Source: Lacinutrix sp. 5H-3-7-4
Lineage (GTDB): Bacteria; Bacteroidota; Bacteroidia; Flavobacteriales; Flavobacteriaceae
Assembly (NCBI RefSeq): GCF_000211855.2
Contig: NC_015638.1
Coordinates: 186,001-250,000 of the forward strand
Length of the DNA: 64,000 nt
Direction: 5' to 3'
Part shown: one piece after another, positions 44,767 to 53,410 of the stretch
How positions within the stretch are numbered: the stretch's first letter is position 1
Layout: each line of letters begins with the position of its first letter
Translations under genes and position numbers: made by a program
The notes under the pieces: model-generated
The model's input: the letters and a program-made list of their open reading frames with translations, nothing else
What the model was told of the DNA's origin: nothing
Databases searched by the model: none

Positions 44767-45785
44767 TGGAAAGTACTCGCAGCTTAAAAGATAAATTATT
44801 TCTAGTCTTAAAAGGATTAGGAATGGGTGCTGCAAATAAAGTTCCTGGTGTTTCGGGAGGTGTTGTTGCTTTTGTTGCTGGTTTTTACGAAGAATTTATT
44901 TATTCCTTACAACGTATTAATGGCACTGCTTTAAAGCTATTAATTAATGGCCGTATTAAAACATTAATAAAATACATAAATGGTAAATTTTTAGGCTTAC
45001 TTTTTTTGGGAATGCTTGTAAGCTATTTTAGTGTTTCAAAAATTTTAGATTACTTAATTAAATATTATGAACTTTACGTCTGGAGTATTTTTTTCGGGAT
45101 GATTTTAGGCTCAATATATTATTTAAGTAAAGATTTTAAAGATTGGAAAATTACTACTTATACAGCATTATTTATAGGTGCTGCTATTGGTATAAGTATT
45201 AGTTTTCTAGATCCTGCAACACAAAACGACAACCTTTGGTTTGTTTTTATTTGTGGTATTATTAGTGTTTCTGGCATGACTTTACCAGGTTTTTCTGGTT
45301 CATTTATATTAATTCTTCTTGGCAACTATGTATTACTATTAGTAGACTCTGTAAATGCACTTTACGATACTTTTTTCGAAGTTTTAGGAGGCAATTTTAG
45401 TTTTATAGAAAATGTAGAACGTATAAAAATGCTAAAAGTTCTAGGTGTATTTACATTAGGTTCTATAGTAGGTTTAATAACTTTTTCTCATGTTTTAAAT
45501 TACATTTTAAAACACTATAAAAGTGTAACTACAGCATCAATTATTGGATTTATAATTGGCTCTTTAGGAGTAGTTTGGCCATGGAAAGAAACCATATATA
45601 AAATAGACAGCAATGGGAAATCACTAATTGATTCTGCAGGAAAACAAATAGTTGAAAACTACAAACGTTACTGGCCCGAATTAAGTTTTGAAACTAGTTT
45701 GGCGATTATTTATATAATATTAGGAATAGCAGTTGTACTAAGTTTAGAATGGTACGGAAGAAAAACAAAAAAAGTTAATGCGTAG
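44766..45785 (+). CDS. DUF368 (PopT-like) protein, copy 2
   Basis: This 339-residue paralogue of the preceding gene has the same motifs: GLGMGAANKVPGVSGGVVA and LPGFSGSFILILLGNYV. The last insert (about 270-310) differs. Tandem duplication of this family suggests division of labour, for example different lipid carriers or conditions (inference). The copy overlaps aroE by 8 bases, giving a tightly coupled three-gene unit. Confidence 0.85.
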   Translation: MESTRSLKDKLFLVLKGLGMGAANKVPGVSGGVVAFVAGFYEEFIYSLQRINGTALKLLINGRIKTLIKYINGKFLGLLFLGMLVSYFSVSKILDYLIKYYELYVWSIFFGMILGSIYYLSKDFKDWKITTYTALFIGAAIGISISFLDPATQNDNLWFVFICGIISVSGMTLPGFSGSFILILLGNYVLLLVDSVNALYDTFFEVLGGNFSFIENVERIKMLKVLGVFTLGSIVGLITFSHVLNYILKHYKSVTTASIIGFIIGSLGVVWPWKETIYKIDSNGKSLIDSAGKQIVENYKRYWPELSFETSLAIIYIILGIAVVLSLEWYGRKTKKVNA

Positions 45786-46515
45786 ATTTGGGTTAATAGG
45801 AAAAGATATAGAATATTCATTTTCAAGAAATTATTTTAAAATAAAGTTTAAAACCGAAGACATAGACAAAACAACATACGAGAATTTCGATTTGGTTTCT
45901 ATAGATTTATTTAAAAACGAATTAAAAAAAGATAAAACAATTAATGGCTTTAACGTTACAATACCATATAAAGAAAGTATAATAACACATCTTGATAAGC
46001 TTGATAAAAAAGCAAAAGCCATTGGAGCCGTAAACACTATAAAAGTCACAAAAAAAGGAAAGTATGTTGGTTATAATACAGATTTTTACGGTTTTAAAAA
46101 CACTTTAAAACCACATTTAAAACCACACCACAAAAAAGCATTAATATTAGGAACTGGTGGCGCCAGTAAAGCCATTGCATATGCCCTTAAAAAATTAAAT
46201 ATAAAATTTATTTTTGTCTCTAGAAACCCTAAAAATCCAAATGAAATTTCTTATGATGCATTAAACGATTTAAATATAAAAAAATATAAAATTATAATAA
46301 ATTGCACACCATTAGGTACACATCCAAATATAGAAAGCTGCCCAAAGATCCCATACCAAGAACTAACAAAAAAACACTTACTTTTTGATTTAATTTACAA
46401 TCCTGCCGAAACAAAATTTTTAAAATTAGGGAAAAATCAAGGTGCAAAAACCGTGAATGGTTATGGCATGCTTGCCTTACAAGCCGAAAAATCATGGCAA
46501 ATTTGGAATAAGTAA
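45778..46515 (+). CDS. aroE: Shikimate dehydrogenase
   Basis: This 245-residue enzyme makes shikimate from 3-dehydroshikimate with NADPH. Shikimate-site residues are visible: YSFSRNYF near the start, Lys65 in NVTIPYK, Asp102 in NTDFYG. The NADPH loop LGTGGASKA follows (about 123-131). The length is slightly short but complete. It starts inside the end of the second DUF368 gene, so it is co-translated with it. Confidence 0.93.
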   Translation: MRRFGLIGKDIEYSFSRNYFKIKFKTEDIDKTTYENFDLVSIDLFKNELKKDKTINGFNVTIPYKESIITHLDKLDKKAKAIGAVNTIKVTKKGKYVGYNTDFYGFKNTLKPHLKPHHKKALILGTGGASKAIAYALKKLNIKFIFVSRNPKNPNEISYDALNDLNIKKYKIIINCTPLGTHPNIESCPKIPYQELTKKHLLFDLIYNPAETKFLKLGKNQGAKTVNGYGMLALQAEKSWQIWNK

Positions 46516-46616
46516 AATTATTAAAACAAGCTTTATAGAACTTCAACCTTTGTAGATAATGCAATTTTAGTATCTTTAAAGTCTAAATTTTTATTAGAAC
46601 TATAACATTTAAACAA

Positions 46617-48620
46617 ATGTCTGAGCAAGATAACCTGCTAAACGCAGATGGAATTGAGGATAAAAATCCTACCAAAAACACTTCAGAACAAGAACCTACA
46701 AATTCAACTCCTGAAGACACAACAACTAAAAACACTAATAGTGACTCTAGTGACGATGATTTAATTAATGAAATCGATGAGTCTAATGCAGAAGATGCAG
46801 AAGATGAAGGAAATGTAGAAAGACATAGCATCGAAGAAAAAGATTATCATGCAATGTCTCTTGACGAATTAGTTATAGAACTTGAAAAACTGGTAAAAAA
46901 CCAAAAAGTTCAAGCAATTAAAAAGCATGTTGAAACTATTAAAAGTGAGTTTACAGAAAAATTTAATGCACTTTTAGACGATAAAAAAGAAGACTTTTTA
47001 AGTAAAGGTGGTAATGAAATAGATTTTCAATACTCAAACCCATTACAAAGAAGTTTTAAAGATACCTATAAAGAGTATCGTACTAAATTAAATACACACT
47101 ATAAAAATTTAGAAAAAGGACTTAAAGATAACCTTTCTTCTAGACTTGATATTATAGAACAAATAAAAACACTTACAGATAGTGATGGCACTATGAATAG
47201 TAAGTATAAAGAGTTTAAAGATTTACAAGAACAGTGGAAAAACGCAGGATCTATACCAAGAGATAAATATAATAATGCATGGAATAGCTATCACTTTAAC
47301 GTTGAACGCTTTTACGACTTGTTACATTTAGACCGTGATTTAAGAGACAAAGACTTTGAGCATAATCTTGAGAAAAAAACCAAGATAATAGAACGTGCAG
47401 AAGAATTAGTAAATGAAGAAAACACAAATCGTGCTTTTAGAGAACTACAAGCACTACATAAACTTTGGAAAGAAGATTTAGGTCCAGTAGCAAAAGAACA
47501 TCGCGAAGTTATCTGGGAGCGTTTTAAACAAGCAACCAAAGCAATAAATGCAAAAAGACAAGACTATTTTAAACATTTAGACGAGTTGTACGAAAAAAAC
47601 CTTGAACTAAAACAAGGCATTATTGCTATTATAAAAGAAAAAACCCAAAACACACAAGACAACCATAAAAGTTGGCAAAATAAAATTAAAGAAATTGAAA
47701 CTTTACGTGAAGAATTCTTTAAAGCAGGAAAAGTACCAATTAAGGTAAACGAAGCTACTTGGGCTCAATTTAAAGAAGCAGTTAGAGCGTTTAACCATAA
47801 AAAAAATGCTTTCTATAAAAATTTAAAAAAGGACCAATACGTAAATCTTGAAAAAAAGCAAGCACTTGTTAAAATTGCCGAAGACAATAAAGACAGTGAC
47901 GATTTTGAAAAGACTACAGCGCTAATGAAAAAAATTCAAAGCGACTGGAAACGCATTGGTCATGTACCAAGAAAAGACAGCGATAAAATTTGGAAACAAT
48001 TTAGAGCTGCCTGTAACCATTACTTTGATCGTGTACATGCAAAACGTAACGAAGCTAGTGCCGAAGAAGAAAAAGCATATCAAGAAAAAGAAAACATGCT
48101 TAAGCTTGTTAAAGAAACAAAGCTTACAGGAGAACAAAAAGCAGATTTAGCAACTATAAAACAACACATCGCAAACTGGAAAAACATTGGTCGTGTTCCT
48201 GGAAACAAGCGTAGAATTGAAAGTGAATTTAATAAAGCACTTGATACGCTGTTTGGCACGTTAGATATGAATAAAAGTGAAGTAGAAATGATGAAGTACG
48301 AAAATAAACTTCAAGATTTATCTTCTGCCAGAGACCAAAGAGCACTTGAAAACGAATATAATTTTATACGTAAAAAAATAGGTGAGATAAATGCTGAAAT
48401 CACTCAGCTTCAAAACAACTTACTGTTTTTTAAAGATGCCGACAGAAAAAATCCTTTAGTAAAATCTGTTTACGATAATATAGATAAGCAAACCGAAGCT
48501 TTAAAAACTTGGAAAGCTAAGCTTAAAAAAATTAAAGTAATGGAAAATGCTAAAGCGAAAGCTGAAGAAGAAGCTCAAGCTGCAGCTAAAACTAATACAG
48601 AGAATAGTGAAACCGAATAA
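46617..48620 (+). CDS. DUF349 repeat protein
   Basis: This 667-residue cytoplasmic protein has an acidic, Ser/Thr-rich disordered N-terminus (1-75) followed by about five DUF349 helical repeats, each with a W-x-x-x-G-x-(V/I)-P core (QWKNAGSIPRDKY, LWKEDLGPVAKEH, EFFKAGKVPIKVN, DWKRIGHVPRKDS, NWKNIGRVPGNKR). A Lys/Glu-rich coiled-coil tail ends in an Ala-rich stretch. The function of the family is unknown. It has a near-consensus -7 element (TATCTTTA at 46571) and its own terminator. Confidence 0.9.
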   Translation: MSEQDNLLNADGIEDKNPTKNTSEQEPTNSTPEDTTTKNTNSDSSDDDLINEIDESNAEDAEDEGNVERHSIEEKDYHAMSLDELVIELEKLVKNQKVQAIKKHVETIKSEFTEKFNALLDDKKEDFLSKGGNEIDFQYSNPLQRSFKDTYKEYRTKLNTHYKNLEKGLKDNLSSRLDIIEQIKTLTDSDGTMNSKYKEFKDLQEQWKNAGSIPRDKYNNAWNSYHFNVERFYDLLHLDRDLRDKDFEHNLEKKTKIIERAEELVNEENTNRAFRELQALHKLWKEDLGPVAKEHREVIWERFKQATKAINAKRQDYFKHLDELYEKNLELKQGIIAIIKEKTQNTQDNHKSWQNKIKEIETLREEFFKAGKVPIKVNEATWAQFKEAVRAFNHKKNAFYKNLKKDQYVNLEKKQALVKIAEDNKDSDDFEKTTALMKKIQSDWKRIGHVPRKDSDKIWKQFRAACNHYFDRVHAKRNEASAEEEKAYQEKENMLKLVKETKLTGEQKADLATIKQHIANWKNIGRVPGNKRRIESEFNKALDTLFGTLDMNKSEVEMMKYENKLQDLSSARDQRALENEYNFIRKKIGEINAEITQLQNNLLFFKDADRKNPLVKSVYDNIDKQTEALKTWKAKLKKIKVMENAKAKAEEEAQAAAKTNTENSETE

Positions 48621-48645
48621 TTAGAATTTTATTTCAATAACTATT

Positions 48646-48674
48646 AAAATACCCGTTTATAACGGGTATTTTTT
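48646..48674 (+). terminator. Terminator after the DUF349 gene
   Basis: The perfect 12-bp stem AAAATACCCGTT / AACGGGTATTTT has a 3-base loop and further T. Confidence 0.9.
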
Positions 48675-48913
48675 ATTTTATACTAATATGAACCGCTATA
48701 AAAAACCAAATCCTGCTCGATTTAAATCAAACAGGATTTTGGCTCCTAACTAAACTAACCAATTATTTCTATTTCGCTTACTAGAAATAATTTATTATAT
48801 AAAATGACATTATAAAAGTTTACGCTATTAACCAATTTTTCTATGAAGAAAGAATGTCATTTGTTATATATACGCACACATTATAGTTTTGGACTTCGAG
48901 ATTTAAAAAATAA
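48675..48913. other. Intergenic region with inverted repeats between DUF349 and mazG
   Basis: This convergent region holds a hairpin AAATCCTG / CAGGATTT (48708-48715 with 48732-48739) with an inner GATTT/AAATC stem, and a separate perfect 10-bp inverted repeat AAATGACATT / AATGTCATTT (48802-48811 with 48853-48862). No promoter or ORF of its own was recognised. Confidence 0.4.
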
Positions 48914-49687
48914 TTACATTTTTTTTGCTTCTTCCCAAAAAACGTCCATTTCGGCTAGTGTCATATCCCTTAAATCTTTATTCAATTCCTTTGCTTTTGC
49001 CTCTATATGCTTAAAACGCTTTGAAAATTTCTTATTGGTTCGCTCTAAAGCATTCTCTGGATTTATATTTTTAAATCGTGCATAATTTACAAGAGAAAAT
49101 AAAACATCTCCAAACTCATCTTCCATTTTATCGGCATCGTTATGCTCAACTTCTGCTTTAAATTCTATAAGCTCTTCTTCAACTTTTTCCCAAACTTGTT
49201 CTGGCGCATCCCAATCAAAACCAACACCTGCAACTTTATCTTGTATTCTACTAGCTTTTACTAAAGCTGGTAAACTTTTAGGCACACCTTCTAAAACACT
49301 TGTCTTTCCTTCTTTAAGTTTTAGTTTTTCCCAATTACGCTTTACTTCTTCTTCATCTTTTACTTTTACATCACCATATATATGTGGATGCCTGTGTATA
49401 AGTTTTTCGCAAATAGAATTACAAACATCTGCAATATCAAAAGCGTTTGTTTCGCTTCCTATTTTAGCATAAAAAACCAAATGCAGCATAAGGTCTCCAA
49501 CTTCTTTTTTTATTTCTTCTAGGTCGTTATCTAAAATAGCGTCACCAAGCTCGTAAGTTTCTTCTATGGTAAGATGTCTTAAACTTTCCATAGTTTGCTT
49601 TTTATCCCAAGGACATTGCTCTCGCAACTCGTCCATAATAGTTAATAATCTATCGAATGCTTTTAATTGGTTAGCTCTAGAATTCAT
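48914..49687 (-). CDS. mazG: Nucleoside triphosphate pyrophosphohydrolase MazG
   Basis: This 257-residue full-length MazG has two all-alpha domains: the first has ECPWDKKQT-like CPWDKKQTMESLRHLTIEE (EExxE-D metal motif in EETYEL), the second repeats EEELIEF and ENALERTNKKF. It hydrolyses nucleoside triphosphates to monophosphates and cleans non-canonical nucleotides. It lies upstream of a DUF5606 gene on the minus strand with a terminator between, so it is probably separately transcribed (near-consensus minus-strand TACCTTTA about 20 bases before the ATG). Confidence 0.92.
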   Translation of the reverse strand: MNSRANQLKAFDRLLTIMDELREQCPWDKKQTMESLRHLTIEETYELGDAILDNDLEEIKKEVGDLMLHLVFYAKIGSETNAFDIADVCNSICEKLIHRHPHIYGDVKVKDEEEVKRNWEKLKLKEGKTSVLEGVPKSLPALVKASRIQDKVAGVGFDWDAPEQVWEKVEEELIEFKAEVEHNDADKMEDEFGDVLFSLVNYARFKNINPENALERTNKKFSKRFKHIEAKAKELNKDLRDMTLAEMDVFWEEAKKM

Positions 49688-49718
49688 GTAAAAAAGTTTT
49701 TGTAAAGGTATTTAAAAA

Positions 49719-49750
49719 CAAAAAAATCCAGCTTAAAAGCTGGATTTTAA
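49719..49750 (-). terminator. Terminator after the DUF5606 gene
   Basis: The perfect 12-bp stem AAAATCCAGCTT / AAGCTGGATTTT has T tract on the minus strand. Confidence 0.9.
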
Positions 49751-49771
49751 TTTATGTTTAGATTAAGTGTT

Positions 49772-50188
49772 TTATTCTTCTTCATCTGTAGATTTAGTAT
49801 CTTCTAAATCTAATAAGTCGTTTTTTTGTAACGTATTATACCACTGTATTACTTTTTTAATATCGCTTGCATATACTCTATCTTCATCGTAATCTGGTAA
49901 TACATCGAAGAAATATTCTTCTAATTTATCTTTAGATTCTTTATGGCTTACACTTGTTTGTGCACCGTTTTCTTTAGTTTTTATTTTATTAAAAACCTCG
50001 CGTAATGGTACTTCTTCTGTTAAAGTATAAATAGCTATTTCACTTAAAACACTTACGTTTTGCTGGATACCTACAGAGATTTTACGATTATCTACTAAAG
50101 ATTTTGCAATAAATCCTCCTCTAGTTTGTGTTACTAACTCGTATAAACCTGGTTTTCCTGAAATTGCTAAAATTTTATCTAATGCCAT
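49772..50188 (-). CDS. DUF5606 domain protein
   Basis: This 138-residue protein has the typical DUF5606 start MALDKILAISGKPGLYELV and the EEVPLREVF segment. A mid-part EYFFDVLPDYDEDRVYASDIKKVIQWY and an acidic tail follow. The family is common and nearly confined to Bacteroidota; no biochemical function is known. It lies between def and mazG in the same orientation. Confidence 0.88.
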   Translation of the reverse strand: MALDKILAISGKPGLYELVTQTRGGFIAKSLVDNRKISVGIQQNVSVLSEIAIYTLTEEVPLREVFNKIKTKENGAQTSVSHKESKDKLEEYFFDVLPDYDEDRVYASDIKKVIQWYNTLQKNDLLDLEDTKSTDEEE

Positions 50189-50273
50189 ATTATTGTTTCT
50201 TTTTGTTTGCTATCACTTAATTTTTAAACTAAGGAGCGCAAATATCTTGTACACGATTGTGTTTTGCAAGTTT

Positions 50274-50864
50274 TTAACGTTTCTTTTTTAGGTTAGGAAA
50301 CTTCATTCTATACTCTACATTAATTTTACCTTTAGAGATATTAAGTAGTTTTCCTTTTATTAAACGTTTTTTTAATGATGATAATTTATCTGTAAATAAA
50401 ATACCTTCAATGTGGTCGTACTCATGCTGGAAAACTCTAGCTGCTAAACCACTTAATTCCATGGTATGCTTTTTAAAGTCTTCATCAAAATATTCTACTT
50501 TAATATTAGGTTTTCTAAACACATCTTCACGAACATCTGGTATGCTTAAACAGCCTTCGTTAAATGCCCATTCATCTCCAGATTCTTCTAAAATTGTTGG
50601 GTTTATAAATGTGTGTTTAAAATTTTTTAAAAAGGCGCGCTCGTCGTCTTCTAATACATCATCGTCTGCAAATGGAGATGCATCTACTAAAAACATACGA
50701 ATTGGCAAACCTATTTGTGGTGCTGCTAAACCTACACCATAAGCGCCATGCATAGTTTCTTGCATGTTTGTTATAAGTTCTTTAAGGTTTGGGTAATCTT
50801 TATCGATTTCCTTAGCTTTAACTTTTAATACTGGATCGCCATAAGCGACTATTGGTAATACCAT
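50274..50864 (-). CDS. def: Peptide deformylase
   Basis: This 196-residue metalloenzyme removes formyl from nascent N-termini. The three motifs are complete: GVGLAAPQIG (43-52), EGCLSIP with metal Cys105, and HEYDH with His147, Glu148, His151. It is cotranscribed 4 bases after ruvX. Confidence 0.97.
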   Translation of the reverse strand: MVLPIVAYGDPVLKVKAKEIDKDYPNLKELITNMQETMHGAYGVGLAAPQIGLPIRMFLVDASPFADDDVLEDDERAFLKNFKHTFINPTILEESGDEWAFNEGCLSIPDVREDVFRKPNIKVEYFDEDFKKHTMELSGLAARVFQHEYDHIEGILFTDKLSSLKKRLIKGKLLNISKGKINVEYRMKFPNLKKKR

Positions 50865-50868
50865 ATTA

Positions 50869-51279
50869 TTATTTATTGTAAAGGTAACTTTGTAATATTA
50901 TTGTTGCACTAATTTCGTCTACTAATGCTTTATTTTGTCTCTGTTTTTTCTTTAAACCACTATCAATCATTGTTTGTACTGCCATTTTAGATGTAAAACG
51001 CTCGTCTACTCTTTTAATTGGTATGTGTGGAAAGAAGGTGCGTAATCTACTTATAAAAGGTGCTATTAAGGCTTCGCTTTCGCTGGCCTGATTATTCATT
51101 TGTTTTGGTTCGCCAACCAAAAACAACTCTACGCTTTCCTTTGTTGTGTAGTCTTTTAAAAAATCTAATAATGTTGTGGTAGCAACCGTGGTTAGGCCAG
51201 AGGCGATAATTTGCATATCGTCTGTTACTGCTAATCCAGTTCTTACTTTACCATAATCTATTGCTAGAATTTGAGCCAT
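50869..51279 (-). CDS. ruvX: Holliday junction resolvase-like RuvX (YqgF)
   Basis: This 136-residue protein has an RNase H-like fold: an N-terminal AIDYGKVRTGLAVTD with an Asp, a central VELFLVGEPKQMN, and a C-terminal VDERFTS. Family members mature the 5' end of 16S rRNA (YqgF) and may process DNA junctions. It has its own promoter and is followed by def after 4 bases. Confidence 0.93.
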   Translation of the reverse strand: MAQILAIDYGKVRTGLAVTDDMQIIASGLTTVATTTLLDFLKDYTTKESVELFLVGEPKQMNNQASESEALIAPFISRLRTFFPHIPIKRVDERFTSKMAVQTMIDSGLKKKQRQNKALVDEISATIILQSYLYNK

Positions 51280-51293
51280 TATTATTTTTTATG

Positions 51294-51301
51294 CAAATTT
51301 A
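51294..51301 (-). promoter_or_regulatory. -7 element of ruvX-def
   Basis: The minus strand reads TAAATTTG (exact match), 14 bases before the ATG. Confidence 0.6.
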
Positions 51302-51352
51302 ATGTTTATATACTACATACATAAAATATTATGCCAAATTATAAATAGAGGT

Positions 51353-51360
51353 TATATTTG
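51353..51360 (+). promoter_or_regulatory. -7 element of dapD
   Basis: TATATTTG, an exact match, stands directly before the GC-rich leader of dapD. Confidence 0.6.
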
Positions 51361-51436
51361 CGTGAAGGATGGAGGCATTTGTTGAAGCTCCTCGCAGAGA
51401 GCGACTGCCGAGAGCCTGACCTTTAGGGCACGCCCA
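51361..51436 (+). ncRNA. GC-rich structured leader upstream of dapD
   Basis: About 60 percent G+C over 75 bases, against roughly one third in the window. Potential pairings include GGCA (51373-51376)/TGCC enclosing a hairpin GCT-c-CTC-gca-GAG-AGC, and GGGC/GCCC near the end. It begins right at the promoter and ends about 20 bases before the dapD start codon. No terminator or ORF. It could be a cis-regulatory RNA or an inserted structured repeat. Confidence 0.5.
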
Positions 51437-51455
51437 AAACACTAAAAAATTATTA

Positions 51456-52274
51456 TTGATGAAAGATTTACAACAAACTATTGAAAATGCTTGGGAAAAC
51501 CGAGATTTATTAACTAAAGAAAATACGCAAAACGCCATTAGAGAAGTCGTTAAGTTACTTGATGAAGGTACTTTAAGAGTGGCTGAACCTGTTGAGAATG
51601 GTTGGCAAGTTAATGAATGGGTTAAAAAGGCTGTGGTTTTGTATTTCCCTATTCAGAAAATGGAAACTATTGAGGTTGGTGTTTTTGAATTTCACGACAA
51701 AATCCCATTAAAAACGGGTTATAAAGAAAAAGGCATTCGTGTGGTACCTCATGCTGTGGCTAGACATGGTGCATATATTTCGGCTGGTACAATTTTAATG
51801 CCTAGTTATGTTAATATTGGTGCTTATGTTGATGAAGGTACTATGGTAGATACTTGGGCTACTGTTGGTAGTTGTGCACAAATTGGAAAAAATGTTCACC
51901 TTTCTGGTGGTGTTGGTATTGGTGGTGTTTTAGAGCCTTTACAGGCTGCTCCTGTTATTATTGAAGATAATGCTTTTATTGGTTCTAGATGTATTGTTGT
52001 TGAAGGTGTACACGTTGAGACTGAAGCGGTTTTAGGTGCTAATGTTGTATTAACGGCTTCTACTAAAATTATAGATGTTACTGGTGATGAACCTGTAGAG
52101 ATGAAAGGTCGTGTTCCTGCTCGTTCTGTTGTTATTCCTGGTAGTTACACAAAATCTTTTCCTGCTGGCGATTACAATGTGCCTTGTGCTTTAATTATTG
52201 GAAAGCGTAAAGAAAGTACTAATAAAAAAACATCGCTTAATGATGCTTTACGTGAGCATAATGTAGCAGTATAA
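51456..52274 (+). CDS. dapD: 2,3,4,5-tetrahydropyridine-2,6-dicarboxylate N-succinyltransferase
   Basis: This 272-residue trimeric enzyme transfers succinyl from succinyl-CoA in diaminopimelate/lysine biosynthesis. The C-terminal left-handed parallel beta-helix (about 100-245) has hexapeptide-type repeats (for example TILMPSYVNIGAYVDEGTMV). WATVGSCAQIG and ENAFIGSRC-like NAFIGSRCIVVEG lie within it. The long GC-rich 5' leader is unique in the window. A terminator-like hairpin follows 29 bases after the stop. Confidence 0.95.
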   Translation: MMKDLQQTIENAWENRDLLTKENTQNAIREVVKLLDEGTLRVAEPVENGWQVNEWVKKAVVLYFPIQKMETIEVGVFEFHDKIPLKTGYKEKGIRVVPHAVARHGAYISAGTILMPSYVNIGAYVDEGTMVDTWATVGSCAQIGKNVHLSGGVGIGGVLEPLQAAPVIIEDNAFIGSRCIVVEGVHVETEAVLGANVVLTASTKIIDVTGDEPVEMKGRVPARSVVIPGSYTKSFPAGDYNVPCALIIGKRKESTNKKTSLNDALREHNVAV

Positions 52275-52303
52275 ACGAATAAGATAAAGTTATATAATAT
52301 GCT

Positions 52304-52342
52304 AAATCCCAAAATTGTTTTCAATCTTGGGATTTAAATTTT
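52304..52342 (+). terminator. Terminator between dapD and the GT9 gene
   Basis: The stem AAATCCCAAAATTG / CAATCTTGGGATTT (13 of 14 pairs) has a TTTT loop. T-rich sequence follows and runs to within a few bases of the next start codon at 52349. Confidence 0.7.
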
Positions 52343-52348
52343 TGAAGT

Positions 52349-53410
52349 ATGAAAATTTTAGTAATTCAGCAAAAAATGATTGGCGATGTGCTTACTACAA
52401 GTATTTTGTTTGAGGTTTTACGTGCTAAATATCCAGATGCTGAGTTACATTATTTAATTAATTCTCATACCTTACCAGTAGTTGAAAACAATCCGTTTAT
52501 TGATGAATTTGTTTTTTTTACTAAAGAAATTGAAAATTCTAAAACTGAATTTTATAAATTTTTAAAACGTATTAAAGCTGAAAAATATGACACTGTTATT
52601 GATGTTTATGGAAAACTAAGTAGCAATCTTATTTCTTACTTTACCAAAGCTGAAACTAAAATTTCTATTAAAAAATCTTATTCTTCTTTTTTATACAACC
52701 ATACTTTTAAAGATTCTAAAACTCCAAAAACAAACGCTGGTTTAGCTATTGAAAACAGGTTACAGTTATTACAGCCTTTGTTAGGCAAAATACCGCAACC
52801 TATTAAACCTAAAATTTATTTAACGAATACTGAAATTGAAAAAACAAAGGCTTTTTTAATTTCAAATAGTATAGATTTAAATAAACCTTTGATTATGATT
52901 GGTGTTTTGGGTAGTGATTTATCTAAAACCTATCCTTTTGAATATATGGCTAGCGTGTTAGACTATATAATTGAAACATATCCTGATGTACAACTACTTT
53001 TTAATTATATACCAAAACAATTAGAAGATGCTAATGCTATTTACAACCTGTGTAAAGTAGAGACTAAAAAAAGAATTAGATTAAATGTTTTTGGAAAAAG
53101 TTTACGCGATTTTATTTGTATCACACACTTTTGTGATGCTTTAATTGGTAACGAAGGTGGCGCTGTTAATATGGCAAAAGCTTTAAATACGCCAACATTT
53201 ACCATTTTTTCTCCTTGGATTGATAAAGCCGCATGGAGTTTGTTTGAAAATGGAACCACAAACATTTCTGTACATTTAAAGGATTTTAAACCAGAATTAT
53301 ATAAGAATACTACTTATAAAGCGATTAAAAAAGACTATTCTAATTTTTATAATTATTTTAAACCAGAGTTTTTACTTGATAACTTAACCGTATTTTTAAA
53401 AAATCTATGA
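52349..53410 (+). CDS. Family 9 glycosyltransferase (heptosyltransferase-like)
   Basis: This 353-residue GT-B enzyme starts MKILVIQQKMIGDVLTTSILFEVLR, the classic GT9 opening. It contains a C-terminal Rossmann half with IGVLGSDLSKTYP and LIGNEGGAVNMAKALNTPTFTIF, the ADP-sugar binding region. It likely adds a heptose-type sugar to the LPS core. A terminator ends about 10 bases before the ATG, leaving little space for a promoter. The 3' end overlaps the convergent GT2 gene by 6 bases. Confidence 0.9.
   Translation: MKILVIQQKMIGDVLTTSILFEVLRAKYPDAELHYLINSHTLPVVENNPFIDEFVFFTKEIENSKTEFYKFLKRIKAEKYDTVIDVYGKLSSNLISYFTKAETKISIKKSYSSFLYNHTFKDSKTPKTNAGLAIENRLQLLQPLLGKIPQPIKPKIYLTNTEIEKTKAFLISNSIDLNKPLIMIGVLGSDLSKTYPFEYMASVLDYIIETYPDVQLLFNYIPKQLEDANAIYNLCKVETKKRIRLNVFGKSLRDFICITHFCDALIGNEGGAVNMAKALNTPTFTIFSPWIDKAAWSLFENGTTNISVHLKDFKPELYKNTTYKAIKKDYSNFYNYFKPEFLLDNLTVFLKNL

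Noticed and set aside
48843-49085. 80-residue plus-strand ORF opposite mazG
   Set aside because: Most of it is the complement of the mazG 3' coding end; no promoter and low complexity.
51361-51436. Lysine riboswitch before dapD
   Set aside because: The known lysine riboswitch is more than twice as long and its core motifs are not seen.
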